Assembly: GCA_021292165.1 (NCBI GenBank)
Contig: CM037877.1
Span: forward strand, 84,351,691 to 84,415,690
DNA length: 64,000 nucleotides
From: Shinisaurus crocodilurus
Taxonomy: Eukaryota > Chordata > Lepidosauria > Squamata > Shinisauridae
Reading direction: 5' to 3'
Below the pieces are notes generated by a model, which was given only the letters and a program-made list of their open reading frames with translations, searched no databases and had not been told where the DNA came from. Of this stretch, positions 11,448 through 25,089 are shown piece by piece (the stretch's first letter is position 1; the number at the start of each line of letters is the position of its first letter). Made by a program: the position numbers and the translations under genes.

Positions 11448-12766
11448 GCTGGTTCACACATATATGTACATGATTTATCTAGACTCATTCCAGTCTGGGT
11501 TTCGACCTGTTTATGGGACTGAATCAGCCTTGGTTGCCTGATGGATGACCTTTATTGAAGGATAGTAGGAGTGCGACCCTGTTAATTCTACTCGATTTCT
11601 CAGCAGCTTTCAATACCATTGACCATGGTATCCTCCTGGATTGACTCTGCAGGTTGAGCATTGCAGGCTGAGTTACAGTGGTTTCAGTCCTACCCGTGGG
11701 GTCAATTTCAGAGAGTAAGATTGGGTGACTATATTCCTCTGACCCCTGGCAATTGCGCTATGGGGTTCCGCAGAGTACCATCTTGTCCCCAATGTTGTTT
11801 AACATCTATATGAAGCCGCTCGGAGCAGTCATTAGGGGATTTGGAGCCAAGTGCCATCAGTACACTGATGAACACACAGCCCTATTTCCCTGTGAAAACT
11901 GAATCAGGAGAGTCTGTGCAGGCCTGGATCAGTGCCTGAACTCAGTGATTGGCTGGATGAGGGCCAATAAACTGAGGCTGAGTCCTGGCAAGACAGAAGC
12001 CCTGTGGGTGAGTGGTTTCCAAGTCCAGGAGACAGGCTCATTGCCTGTTCTGGATGGGGTTGCACTCCCTTTGAAAGATCAGGTTCATAGTCTGGGGGTA
12101 CTCCTAGATCCATCATTGTTGCTGGAGTCCCAAGTGACTGCGGCGGCTCGGAGTGCCTTATACCATCTTCGATTGGTTCACCAGCTACGGCCTCTCCTGG
12201 ACAGGGATAGCTTGACCACAGTGATACACAGGCGCGAGTAACCTCAAGACTGGATTACTGCAATGTACTCTATGTGGGGCTGTCCTTAAGGCTGGTGCAG
12301 AAGCTGGAGCTAGTGCAGAATGCAGCAGCTTGGCTATTGTCAGGAGCTGCCCCTTTTCAGCATGCAACTCCTTTGCTGAAGGAACTGCACTGGCTACCTA
12401 TTCACTACTGGGTCAGGTTTAAGGTTCTGATACTTGTGTACAAAGCCCAAAACAACTTGGGACCAGGTTACCTGAGAGAGTGCCTCCTCCCATACCAACC
12501 TGCCCAGTCGCTGAGGTCATCAGATGGCATGCTCCTGGTGGTTCCTCATGGACCTTTGGCCCGATTGGAGTCTACCAGGAGAAGAGCCTTCAGTGTGGCG
12601 GCTCCATTTCTGTAGAACTCCCTGCCTGTGGAAGTCAGGCAGGCTCCGACATTGTGCTGCTTTCAGCGCACAAAATGTATTGGTTTTGTTTCTTTTATCT
12701 GTTTTTGTCTTTTTATTGTTCACTGCTCCAGAATCTGCTTGATGTGGAGCAGTATACAAATACTGT

Positions 12767-12819
<53 letters not shown>

Positions 12820-12833
12820 TAATTTCCCATCCC
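11448..12833 (+). mobile_element. L2-type LINE, RT domain to 3' end, decayed
   Basis: Frames scattered over this stretch spell a degraded L2 reverse transcriptase. Blocks seen in order are QSGFRP.YGTESAL, LDFSAAFNTIDH, GVPQSTILSP, the former YADD site (now YTDE), MRANKLRLSPGKTEALWVSG at 11960-12025, and VTSRLDYCNVLYVGL with LVQNAAAWLLSGA near 12300. The C-terminus ESTRRRAFSVAAPFL follows. The 3' tail is a (CAT)n array at 12771-12819, a form of L2 tail. Frameshifts and stops are many, so the copy is inactive. Confidence 0.85.
12771..12819. repeat. (CAT)n microsatellite at LINE tail
   Basis: Sixteen or so perfect CAT units at the 3' end of the L2 copy. Read in one frame they give a run of histidines, but that frame is an artefact of the tail. 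Confidence 0.9.
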
Positions 12834-13019
12834 TAGATTACCCAGTAGGTAATGTGATAACTCACAATTGAATGTGTGAACAGACGCCATTGATAAGCAT
12901 TGTGGGTGAGGTGTTATAGTATGAAAGCTCTCTGATGGCCTATTTTTACTTGATATTGCAGTTGTGAACTGGACTTTGATAAAATTTTAAGAGAAAGAAC
13001 CAACCCAATACTTACTTCT

Positions 13020-13310
13020 GTTTAGGAGAGGTTAGGCTGGTGGGTACATGAGACAGGGCCTTTTTTGTAGCAGCAACCCAACTATGGAACTCCCTTCCAA
13101 GGGAGGTCAGGCTGATTCCATCCCTACTGTATTTTAGATGAGCAGTAAAAACTGTTTTGCCAGGTCTTTGATGGATTTTAATAAATAATGTTTTGTTTCT
13201 GCTTTGATTCCATTGTGATTTTTATTGCATTGTTGTTTTAAACTGTACATTGCTTTGAGGGCCCTCGTGGACAGAAAAATAATTAATACTTGTAATAAAA
13301 AGATAATAAC
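13020..13310 (+). mobile_element. LINE 3' end fragment (L2/CR1 type)
   Basis: It carries the familiar 3' coding remnant (TATGGAACTCCCTTCCAAGG, followed by GATGAGCAGTAAAAACTGTT) and a 3' UTR ending in AATAATTAATACTTGTAATA. It lies just downstream of the larger L2 copy and may be a separate insertion. Confidence 0.65.
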
Positions 13311-14765
<1,455 letters not shown>

Positions 14766-15540
14766 ATTCAGTTGCGAGTGTATGGGTGAGATAAAGAAGA
14801 GTCAGACACAGAGTATATGGTTTCAAATCAGGGCCACATTTATTGAATTGAAGATCTGTGAAGGGCGAAGTGCGGTACTAACCTAGCCCAGCCATTGGCC
14901 GGGAAAAAACCAATATTTGGGCGAATACATCCGCACTGCACCGGAGGCAGGTTGGTCCGCCCCCGGCCAGTTGCCCTCCATGTGGAGCTGGAGGGCTTTA
15001 CCATCGTCGCCTTACCTTGACGCCTCCAGGCACCCAATGTAGGCGAGAAAGGCAAAACCCCAAAGACGTCCCAATCTCCTCCTGGCAAGCCTCAGGGCAT
15101 TAGCGAGGGCAGCCTTGGGTAAACGTCAGTCACCTTGAAAGGTGCCACTGGATGATCACCATAAGCTTAAGCCATACTGCCTAATCCCGCACTTCCCGCC
15201 CAACCTGACCTGTTACCTGACTCCCCTTTCCTCCCCCACTCGCAAATCTTCTCCCCAGCCCCAGATGAGGGGCCAGTGGAAGTCTGTTATGAATGTTATT
15301 GGACTAGAATGGTTGGCCGTTGTTGCCATAGTTGCCCTTTCCTGTGTCCCTGCCCTAGTTGAGCCATTGGCTCAGTATCTGTGACCAACCTGACCTGTTA
15401 CCTGACTCCCCTTTCCTCCCCCACTCGCAAATCTTCTCCCCAGCCCCAGATGAGGGGCCAGTGGAAGTCTGTTATGAATGTTATTGGACTAGAATGGTTG
15501 GCCGTTGTTGCCATAGTTGTGGTGAAGTCAGTAACATTAC
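14766..15540. repeat. GC-rich interspersed repeat with internal tandem duplication
   Basis: A GC-rich island in AT-rich intron. It contains two identical 135-bp blocks, 15200-15334 and 15385-15519, 185 bp apart. Each begins CCAACCTGACCTGTTACCTG and ends GTTGTTGCCATAGTTG. An inverted AATAAA near 14840 would suit an LTR-like element on the minus strand, but no terminal boundaries are seen. The family is not recognised. Confidence 0.6.
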
Positions 15541-15689
15541 ACTGATTTATGCCGTATTCTTTTGATCTGTTTGCTGCCACTGATACACTTTGGGAAATTG
15601 GCAAAATAATATTTATTAAAAGATTATGATAGGTTTCATCCAACTATTAAGTAAGAAAAGCAGAGTGCATTGTACATTATCAGATCTGG

Positions 15690-15920
15690 AGTAGTGTACT
15701 GGATAAAAAACTGAACAAGTCTTTGGTTCAAATCTTACCTCTGCCATGAATTCACTAGGTGGCCATAAGCAAGCAACTCTCTCTCAGCCTCAGTTCCCCC
15801 ATCGGCAATATGGGGGATAATAATCCTGACCTGCATTACAGGGTTTCAGCTAGATAATGCATGTGAAGTGCTTTGAACACTTGAGAGTACTATGCAAATG
15901 CTAAGTATTATTATTGTGTT
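15690..15920 (+). repeat. MIR-like SINE
   Basis: Order of blocks matches the ancient MIR family: a tRNA-like head with GGTTCAAATCTTACCTCTGC, the core CCTCAGTTCCCCCATCGGCA then GGGGGATAATAATCCTGACC, and the 3' GTGAAGTGCTTTGAACAC plus TAAGTATTATTATTG. The copy is diverged, fitting an old insertion. Confidence 0.75.
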
Positions 15921-17028
15921 CCAAATCTAACACCTGTTTCTATATATGTTGTCCTTTGCCTGGACATCTGCAAATGTCAGTTTTCTGTTTTAATGAGTCC
16001 TCCCTGTGCCACCCAGAGTAACATGCCAGAGCAGATCAGTGCTAAGGTGAAATTATGCAGCCATTGGAATGCAACAATGAGTGCGGAAATGCCATCCTTA
16101 ACACAGAGAGGCATGCAGGAAGATTTTAGTTAGCTCACCTTTTCTGCTTGAATGTACTTGGGCGGCAATTAAAAGTGAGAGTTTGCTCCAATGGGAGTTA
16201 GAAATTATTCTGCCTGGGTTAGTAGATCCATTGTGATACTAGGTGCATCCTTAAGGAATATGCTTCTATGGTACAGCTCGTGCTCATGCAGAATTAAAGA
16301 ACATAGAATGTAGTAAGAGTCAGTTTGGCTTTCCCAATTGTTCTGATCTGGATAAAATGAATTAATCTACACTAGCATTCACCTTAACCTTCTCCTTCAC
16401 GATATTCCCACATGAAAGGAAAATTTGCTAGAAACCCCTTTATGAATGCTCTTTTCTTCCTAAAGGTTATAAAAAATCTATACCATTGTCAGAAAAGAGA
16501 TTTCCAATTGCAAATTATCCTTTCTTTTTGTCCTCGATGATAGCATGGCATACAAGTGAACAAAAAAAAAAAAAGCTGGCATCCATGGAGTTTTCTTCCT
16601 GACTTTAGTTTTTTTGCTTTGTTCCATCTTTTCCCCCCTCTCTATATTTCAGAAGTTTTCCTTTTTGGGGTATAGGAAAGCGATACCGTAATAATGGGAA
16701 AGAGAGTGCAGAGTGGGGAGAGTCATTGACTGTGGGGTGTCCTTTCATAAATGTCTGTTCCTCTACAAGTGGCCATTTATTGATGTTGTGCTAATCTGGC
16801 ATAGTGCAACATATTCCATAGCAATTTGGCTGGTGGGGAGTGCTTTTTTTAAAAAAACTGGTGTGCTGATTCTAGTTTAGAACCATGCAAATGGAGAAGG
16901 GAAAGGACAAAAGCGGATTGTGGCAGTGGATGTTTTTTATTTATTTATTTAAAATCTTTCTTGGCTGCCTTTTAACAGAGTGGCAGATGCTAAGGCCTCC
17001 CCATAGAGATTCCGATAAATCTATTAAA
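15921..17028. other. TRPM1 long intron, no named feature
   Basis: Intronic DNA with a poly-A tract at about 16561-16573 and a minus-strand LINE-tail-like stretch TTTATTTATTTATTT at 16936-16950. No exon is seen. Confidence 0.45.
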
Positions 17029-17030
17029 GG

Positions 17031-17143
17031 TGCAATCCTATGCAAGTTTAGACAGAAAAAAGGCCTACAACTCCCAGCATAGCTGGCTGGGGCATGCTGG
17101 GAGTTGTAGGCCTTTTTTCTGTCTAAACTTGCATAGGATTGTG
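17031..17143. mobile_element. Palindromic MITE, TGCAATCCTATGC family, copy 1
   Basis: Near-perfect foldback. The arm runs TGCAATCCTATGCAAGTTTA, GACAGAAAAAAGGCCTACAA, CTCCCAGC, and its complement follows directly. Three further copies in the window (29297, 38939, 49944) share the termini. No target duplication is certain. Confidence 0.8.
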
Positions 17144-17641
17144 CGTGCCCTAAGTAATTGTTATTACTGATAATTGAACTTTGCATGAAGCTGCAAAGAT
17201 GATTACCGCAACAACAGATGCATCATATTATCACTAGCCAGGTTGTGAAAGAACTTGCAATATCCCTTCCTTGGAGGACCTCATAAATAGTTTATCTGGG
17301 ATTACTGAGTCCCTGTACTGTCCTAAACTTCAGCATTCAGACAGAGAAAGCAGAGCTTGTCTGCTCTTGTGTTATGCAAATACTTGGAAAGGACTATGAC
17401 ATCACCATGGTAATGTTTCTGTGACTGAGATAGATTTCCAGACAGAACATAAATCCAAAGCAACAACCAAATGTTGTCTGTCCAGATTCAAAGGACAATT
17501 TTGTATAGCCAAAGGTAGGTAAAAGTCTGAAATTGCTCCGAGAACTCTGGGCTTGAATAGTTGATGTCTTATAAGATAATCCTCCTCATACTGTTGTAAT
17601 ATTAGGACCTAAAGTGTAGGATTCTGTTTCAGAATATTACA

Positions 17642-18329
17642 CAGGGATGTTGAAGAGTCCTTGGTCTCGAGTCACGAGTCGAGTCACGAGTCTTTGGACC
17701 CGAGTCTCGAGTCCGAGTCCGAGTCCTTGGTCCAAAATGGTGACTCACGAGTCACGAGTCCTGGGTCACTCCCAAAACTGACTCCACGAGTCCCTATTAA
17801 AATCAATGGGGTTTCCCCCCAACAAAATAAGGCTACTTCAGATGTGTGGCTTAAATAAATTCTAGGCACAAGTGTGCCTTTTTATTTCAAAACTCTGCAA
17901 CTGATTTTGGCAAGAACAGACCAGGCAGACAAACCCAAAATAACCAGGCAGGCAGAGGAGGCAGGGAACCCCAAACAGGCAGGCAGAGGCAGCCAAACCC
18001 AAAATGTCTGACCCTAACCCAAACCCCCCACAACAACACATCAATCAAAATAAATCTCAACACATCGTTGGGGCTGCACTCCTGGTAGCCATAGTGGCCG
18101 AGCAGCGGCGCGCCTCGCTTCCATGCGCTCTTCACCGGTGATCGCGCTCCTTCTGGCACAGCCAGAAGACTCGTCAACAGCCCAGGGATGTTGACGAGTC
18201 CTTGGTCTCGAGTCCCAAGTCGAGTCTCGAGTCCCATTAAAAATATTGGGACTCGAGTCCGAGTCGAGTCAGAGGGGGGACTCAGTCCGACTCACGAGTC
18301 GAGTCCTCGAGTCCGAGACCCCATCCCTG
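17642..18329 (-). mobile_element. Non-autonomous hAT transposon, GACTCGAGTC family, copy 2
   Basis: Termini CAGGGATGTTGAAGAGTCC and CATCCCTG, with a perfect 8-bp target duplication ATATTACA at 17634-17641 and 18330-18337. It is 688 bp. The right-hand 147 bp (18183-18329) form a self-contained foldback that begins with another CAGGGATGTTGACGAGTCC, so the left terminus occurs twice. The transposase-derived segment is shorter than in copy 3: the VERVFSEGG block is absent although the upstream SRFILID-like block remains near 18030-18090. Confidence 0.92.
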
Positions 18330-18337
18330 ATATTACA

Positions 18338-19312
18338 TTGTCAAAATACGTATGATGATTTCTCATATGTGAAGTCAGAATAAATCTTTTCAAAAATATT
18401 AACCTGTAGTATAGGCAAAAAAACAACAACCCACTATAGGCTTGTTAAACCACACACTGTTATTTGTTAATTTTTCTGCTTTTTTTACTATTTAAAATTT
18501 TATGACCATATATCTCCACACTGGCCTAAGCTAAATCAGCCACAATCTACTATTTAGAGTATTCTGGAGTGTTTGTACTTTCTCAAATGTCAAGTCAGTC
18601 TATATGTTACTTATTAAAAGCAATTAGACCTTAAAAGGTTTTTTTTTGTTTTTTGTATCTAGGTTTTCCTTTTCCTTTTCTTACATGCATTTGTACCACT
18701 TCTTGCAGGCCATAAATTCTGAGTCCTTTTAGAAAACCCTCACGTCTCTTCATAGGTATCAGATCTGAATATTATAAAATATTTCATTGAATTTGAGAAA
18801 CATACAAATACTATCTATAACTCTAAAATAACTTTGGCTTTTTGTTTTATCACTTTGTGTTGATATGTGAAGCATGACAGCAGGCTGACCAAGTTAACAG
18901 TCCACCTCTCATCAACTGGTAGCCTCTCCATTCAGTGGATGTGTTTCCATGTTTGTCTTAACCTTCTTGAAGGAATGCATAGAGTGATTAATAAGCTAAT
19001 GCACGTTCCCTGTAATTTTGGTGGTGATGAGGTGTCAATAAATAAATGCTTGAATTGAATGGGGGGGAAACTGAATCTGCATGGATTTTCTAGACTGTAT
19101 AGTTGGGTTTAGGAATAAAATTGATTTATAGAAAGGGTGTTTTCATAATTATGTGATGAGGCATTTTATTTTTATAAATATTTATTTATAATTTATATAA
19201 TTTATATATTTATATAAATTTATATTATATAATTATAATTTATATTAATAATATTTATTATTTATTATTTTATCTGGCCATCCTGCTAGCCCTTTGCCCC
19301 AGGCTCTGAAAG
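18338..19312. other. TRPM1 long intron, AT-rich
   Basis: AT-rich intronic DNA. A low-complexity block of TTTATAATTTATATAA type lies at 19160-19270. No gene is seen. Confidence 0.5.
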
Positions 19313-19482
19313 GAACTATAACTGAGTGGTAGATCACCTGCTTTGCATACAAAAGGTCCCAGGTTCAATTCCTGACATCTATAGTCAAAACTGTCTCAGG
19401 TAGCAAAGCTAACCTGGGAAAGACCTCTGGATGATACTGTGAGGAGCTTCTGCCACTTGGAATAGACAGCGACTGGGAATAG
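19313..19482 (+). repeat. tRNA-derived SINE
   Basis: It has an A-box-like ACTGAGTGGTAGATCACCTG and a good B-box-like GGTTCAATTCC, followed by the family body (GGGAAAGACCTCTGGATGAT, GAGGAGCTTCTGCCACT). This is the least decayed of the three copies in its promoter region. Confidence 0.75.
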
Positions 19483-19484
19483 CA

Positions 19485-19790
19485 CAATAACCCACACTCA
19501 AGGGTTGAGTCTAGGTTGAGTGTGGGTCATCGTTGAACCATGTGTTGTTGTTGAAATGTGGGTTATCATGTTGTCTGAACCCAGCTGCGCTAACAAGCCG
19601 TGGCTTGTTAACCATGAACAACCTATGAAGAGAATCCATGGTTTGTTACTGGGTTGTGAACTGTGCGTTGTTTACCATGGTTTGTTATCTTGGCTGGGTA
19701 CAGACAAAATGATAAGCCACAGTTCAACGACAACCCACACTCAACCCTTGAATGTGGGTAATAGTGTTGACGGAACCCAGTCAATATGTT
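19485..19790. mobile_element. Long imperfect inverted repeat (MITE-like)
   Basis: Left arm CACAATAACCCACACTCAAG at about 19484-19505 and AGGTTGAGTGTGGGTCATCG pair with the right arm AACCCACACTCAACCCTTGA at 19732-19752. The loop is rich in AACCATG/CATGGTT words. A related fragment may lie at 24077-24165 (GTGGGTTATTCGCACAACAA). No target duplication is resolved. Confidence 0.55.
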
Positions 19791-20606
19791 CCTCCCATTA
19801 TCTTGCCCTAGCACCTTTCACAGATGCATAGGATAACGAAAATATGTCAACTCATGAAGAGCTGCCTTTCCTGTCCTGTCCACAGTGCATACTGTGGAGT
19901 CAGGAGGTAGATAAACTAAATGATGGCAGAGTATAAAAGCAGCAGACTTCTCTCAGACAAATCCATGTACACACAGGACTTGTTTGCAAGTAGATGCTTT
20001 TTAAAAGATAAATAATATAACATAAGATTACTCAGGAATTAAAGCTTGATGGTTACAGAAGAGCAGTTTCTTAAATGTTACTCATTCAATTCTTAAGGTA
20101 AGGAAAACACACAGGTCAATCCCTTCATTGCTATGCCCTAGCAAGCGTCAATTAAGTCAGTTAAAACTAGAACAGTCTGTGAGAGGAGTGTTAGAATGGA
20201 ATTCAAACCTGTTGCTAGGCAATGTCTAGTATTCCCTCCCCTGATTCAGTCAAGTGGTTCAGTCCACTGAACCGTGCCCCCTGCCTTCAACCAGACTACA
20301 CAAGTCTGCCTTAACCCTTTAATGGGCAGTCAACTTAAAAACCCTCCCTTCAGAGTTGGCATCTTCTCGTCATCTATTCCAGCACCAAGATCATCTCAAT
20401 TTTGCTTAGCATCTGCTCTACTTCATTTTTCAGCACCAAACCATAAAGAGAACAGGTCTCCATTTCATGTAGTTTAGCACCACAGTACTTCCTAGGACCT
20501 ACCCAGTGATTTCCCCCTTTCTTGGCAGCTCTATTAGCCCTAGTTGGTTACATTTATGTTGATGTTTGCTGCAAAGCTCTTCTCTTCATTTAGTCCATGA
20601 TGTAGC
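19791..20606. other. TRPM1 long intron, no named feature
   Basis: Intronic DNA with no feature I can support. Confidence 0.45.
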
Positions 20607-21126
20607 ACAAAGTGGGAAACCTTTTTTGGACCAAGGTCCACAGTGCCTCCATAGAAATGTGTTGGGGGTCACAAGTCAGTAGTGGGCAGGGGCAACTGTC
20701 GAAGTGGGTCAAGAGAAAGCCTCCAGACTGCATGGAATTACAGCCATTCACTCACACACAGAGGAAAGGGGTGGCAGCGAAACTCTACTTTCCCCTTTCC
20801 CCCACTCCGTAGCTGTTTCCCAGTGAGATGAGAAGCCAGGGAAGAAGGAGAGGTTTGTACTGCTCATTTTCCATGACCTCCGCACAACCATGCTGGAGGT
20901 TGCTCCTTCAGAAACTGCCACTTCAAGGCACTCAAGTGCCTTGAGCTGGCAGCTCCCAACTGAACCAGCTTCCTCACCCCTCGCCTTTCCCATTATGGAA
21001 AGGTGAGGGGCGAGCAGAGCCTTCATAAACCATTGGTTCAAGGTGACAGCTTCTGACCACATGGGGCTTCAGGAAAGGGGAAGGGCCTCAGCCGGGCCTC
21101 GAGGCCAAAGGTTCCTCATGACTGGT
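20607..21126. mobile_element. Probable hAT-derived repeat
   Basis: The left end GTGGGAAACCTTTTTTGGAC and the right end GGCCAAAGGTTCCTCATGAC are inverted copies of one another. This AGGTTCCCCA-type terminus is common in hAT/Charlie-like repeats. Target duplications are not clear, so boundaries are approximate. The interior is GC-rich and non-coding. Confidence 0.5.
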
Positions 21127-23525
21127 ACAGCATGAAGAATAGAGGAAAGTCTTGACAAAGTGTGCCTGGAACTCCTTATTTGTCCATGATATTCTTATCA
21201 GCAGTCTCCTGACATTCATATATTCTAGATTGTCCTGTGACAACCGTTCCTTTTCACATCATAGCATTGCTTTTATTGCAGAACTCTTCCCAATTTTTAC
21301 AGGAAATAGTTTTGCCTAGAACATGTTTATGTTGCTAAACAGTAGTCAACATCCTTCTGACCAGTATCAGCTTCTCTTTTTCTCCAGCACATATTTTAGA
21401 GCAGGGATTGACAAATCTACAGATTCATAAGTCTGAACACAAGACACATTTTAAAAAATGAACAATGCCTGTCATGACTTTTGCAATTATACTGGAGAAA
21501 GAAGTCTGCATGTAAATATTGCTCTTGACCTATGCTCTGTGAAGGCTTTAGGCAGCCCGGGCCAAGGTCTCTCAAGGCCTGAGCTGGGAGAGAATAAGTG
21601 CTGCTTCTGCCAGCTTACACTACATCATACTCCCTGCACTTCCCCCTCCCCTTAGGTCTGCCACTGCCGTGTCACATTTTCTGGCTGTGGGGCTCTCGTG
21701 AGAGTTCAGCCACATCTCACGAGAGCTCAATGAGATATTGTGAGAGCTCAGCCAGCCAGATCTATGTTTTTTCTTATACTTACTCTGATAGATTATTACA
21801 CATAATAGAATAATACATTGTTCCCCACCTGGACACAAAAATGGTATTCAGTTATCTTTTTCCATGCATTCCGCTGGTCTCACTTGCAAACAGCAACTGA
21901 AACCAGTTCCATGAGGCCAAGAGGACTTTAGAGTTGTTTTTCTTGAATATTTTCCCCTCATGTCATATGGCAAAATGCTTCTGAAAGTGAGGGAGTTGAT
22001 GCAAAGGCAGTTTGTGATCTGCCATGAAGGTCTGCTGTTCAAAGGAAAAAGTCAATAATTCAATTGGGCTAACACTAACACAAGCTCCTGGCATGACCCA
22101 GACCCTAACTACTAGTTCTTTGGATCCTGTCCATTGTTTGCAAACTATGTCCTGGTTCAGGTGTAAAAATCTTGGTCTGATAAACCATGTGTCCACTCTC
22201 TCCTCCCACACACCTCTCCCCCCTTCCCTCCTTTCTTCCTTCCTTCCCACCTTCTTTTATAATACATAAATAATGTATTACATTTTGTAATACATTTTGT
22301 AAGTTTTGTTACATAGCAATTTCCCATTATATATAAACCATGGAACTGTGGTTTAATCTCTGACTACAAACCACAATTTGATTTTCTGGTTTGTGGTCAG
22401 AGATTGAACCATGGTTTCCTGGTTCTGTAACAGGAAACTGCAGTTTAACAAACCCCAGACATTTTGTATTAAGATGTGAGAGAAAGGGGAAGAGGGAGCA
22501 CATGGGCACAATGCTCGTTCTAAGCCTGAGAAACCATGGATTTTCAAACCAAGAATGTTATCTGAACCAGACCAACATGTCCCTTGATTCCAAATTTCAA
22601 GAGGCTGATCAATCAACACAATGAATAATGGTAAACCATGCAACTTGAAAATCTAGATAGATTTTTTTTTAAATGAGCTGATGAAAAGATTCTTTAATAA
22701 GAAATTCCAGGATTTAAAAAGATGAACAGTTTTTGAACTCTGCTGTAATTTCTACCAAGACACCAGTTTCCTATACCTTTTATGTCACAACTTTTGAATA
22801 ATTATATTACTAATCAATCTAATACTTGACAGGAAGTCTGTGAATCATCAGTTGAAATATAAAACGAATGCCTGCTACAAAAAGAAGAACCAGGGTAACT
22901 TTTGAAACCTGTACAAGGCAGAGGAGGGAACCCAAAGGCACATTTATTAATACTTCTGGAAAGAAGGATTGAGAAATTATTTCCATGCTGGTGCAGTGCA
23001 TTCATCAAAGAATCTGCATTAATTCAATTTTAAATCCCCTGTGAGAGGCTATCTATTCAAAAGAATGCTGGGAAAATCCTACTTGGCTTGCAATCATTTC
23101 AAGCAAAAGTTTAAATCCTTAAAGAGAGAGAGAGAGGGAGAGAATAAATGGGTGAATGTAACCAAGGTTTTCACTATTCCTGTTTACCCTGTCCTATGGC
23201 TGAATCATTTCTTAATCAATTTCTTTTTATATTATGCTTCCCATAGTTTAAGCATAAACCAACAAAGCTTTGGGTTGAATATCACAATATGGTGTTGTTT
23301 TGCATATTTATTACTTTGAACTCCTATGGTCTCATTCAGAAAATCCTGAACTGTGTATCGGGGACATGCTAGAGTGCCATGACAGATCTGCTAGTGGTCC
23401 ATGAGGAATAAAAAGCAAAGGCCCCTGCGGGTACCCACAGAGGAGGCTGCCATTCATGACTCTGTATGGGTTGCTGCTCTAAGACTTGCCTCTTTCTAAT
23501 CAGCCTCCACTGGGGACAGGTAGTT
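21127..23525. other. TRPM1 long intron with small inverted repeats
   Basis: Mostly ordinary intron. 21690-21760 repeats TGAGAGCTCAGCC-type words. 22334-22417 is an imperfect foldback built on AAACCATGG and AATCTCTGACTACAAACCAC. (GA)n lies at 23130-23145. No exon or RNA gene is seen. Confidence 0.5.
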
Positions 23526-23699
23526 CCCGGGTCGAGCAAGAAGGGTGTTTGAAGATCCTTTGAGATTGCCCCTCCCATTAGCAGGAGGCAGGGATGGCTT
23601 GCAACTCTGCTGAGGAGGAGCTTCCAACCTCCCAGACCTGCCCTGTCTTGTGCTGGTTTCTCCTCTGACCAACACAAAATGTTTACAGCAATATTTTTT

Positions 23700-23762
23700 T
23701 TTAAAAAAAAAAATCTGATTTCCCCCCCTCTGCTCCCCACCCCACCCCACCCCACCCCACAT
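23700..23762. repeat. Homopolymer and (CCCCA)n low-complexity tract
   Basis: Poly-T/poly-A runs at 23691-23712 and CCCCACCCCACCCC repeats at 23737-23760, next to the left inverted terminus of the DIRS-like element. Confidence 0.85.
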
Positions 23763-24640
23763 CACCCTAGAATTGTGACCTTTCACTTATGTGTGGTGGG
23801 GGTAGTCTAGCAGGTGATTTTAACAGGCCTTCCCCTTCCCTTCTCAAAATCCAAATGCAATTTCCAGAACATCTCTATTAGGGATCGCGAAGGATCAGCT
23901 GGCAAGCCGGCTTTCACCATCTCCAAAGGGGGGGGAAGATAAATGGGGGAAAAGCCATGGCTTGTGATCACAGTGGGGAGGGAGAGACAAGTCGGTTCTG
24001 CCACAGGGTCCCCTGGGATACCTGCAGGAGGACCAGTGGGAGGGAGGAATGAACAACCAACAGTGAACCTGATCATCTGTTGAGCGCACCGTGGGTTATT
24101 CGCACAACAACCAACCCAGTGTGGCTTATTGCCAGGATGCATTGTCATGCCGTGTGAATGCGCCCCTTGCCTCCAGCCTCAGAATGGCCAATGAATGGGG
24201 GGATCTCACAGTCGGGGGTTTCACCCCTCCTCTGGTTTGGGCTCAAGCAAGGGGGAGTCTTAGCCCTTCTTTGCTTCATCTGCTTGGTCTGATGTGTCTG
24301 AGAGCTCCCACAGTGAGGAGGAACACTCAGAAGATGAGGGGAAACAACCTGAACAGCATATAAATAGGTGGTTTAAGGCAGAACTTTTCGTAGGCTTTTA
24401 ACCAAAGTGGTCAGAACCGTACAGCTTTCTGTGGATTCTGATGGTAAAGAAAAGGAAGTGGAGTCCCTGCCTAAGGGCATGAGTTGGTTGTTCCTCAAGG
24501 TCCAGGCAAGCCATCCACAGTTTCCTTCCCTGAATCCTTTGACAGAATTTTATCTGCTGAATGGCCAGCTCTGGCTAGACCTTAATGGACTTGTCATCTG
24601 ATCAATGAACACTACAGTTCCCTGACACTGATTGCCTTGA

Positions 24641-25048
24641 ATGGATTACCCAGTGGCAGCTCTCTCCTCAGCAGCTATTTTACCTAGAGAGTGTGAGGGA
24701 GGACCTAAAGATACCTGCAATATGTGCATGAAAACATCACCAAAGAAAAACTTTGAGGCATTGTTGGCTTCTCTTAAGGCAGCCGTCATCAACTTAGTTT
24801 TTGCCAGAGACACTTACATGTGGGTGGAGGAACTCATGTCATCAGACCCTAACATGTCAAAGGCTCTTAAGGATGGTCTGCACCAGCCCTTTTGGCATTT
24901 CAACAGCCCTTTAAGCCAAAGGAGAACACCTTCAAGGCAATGCTCGAAAGTATCCTCCAAACACTTGTCCAGGAAAAATTTGGGTTCATCATCATCATCT
25001 TCACAGGACAGGACAGCTAGTCCTAATGTAACAACTGACCCCAGGTAG
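24641..25048 (+). pseudogene. Possible gag-like region of the DIRS-like element
   Basis: An open frame of 135 codons upstream of the RT remnant, starting MDYPVAALSSAAILPRECEG. It has a serine-rich C-terminus (SSSSSSQD) and no motif that I recognise. Position suits the gag-like ORF of DIRS elements, but the reading frame probably shifts along it. The assignment is inference from context only. Confidence 0.4.
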
Positions 25049-25089
25049 TCTGTTGCCTCCAGTTTCATTGGTGCTCATCTCCTTTCCTT

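Noticed and set aside
12480..12836. Open frame ending in a run of about 16 histidines
   Set aside because: The histidines are the (CAT)n tail of an L2 LINE and the frame overlaps LINE coding remnants. There is no gene.
17642..18329. CRISPR-like or satellite array from repeated GAGTC words
   Set aside because: The words are irregularly spaced, lack spacers, and lie within a transposon with terminal repeats and target duplications.
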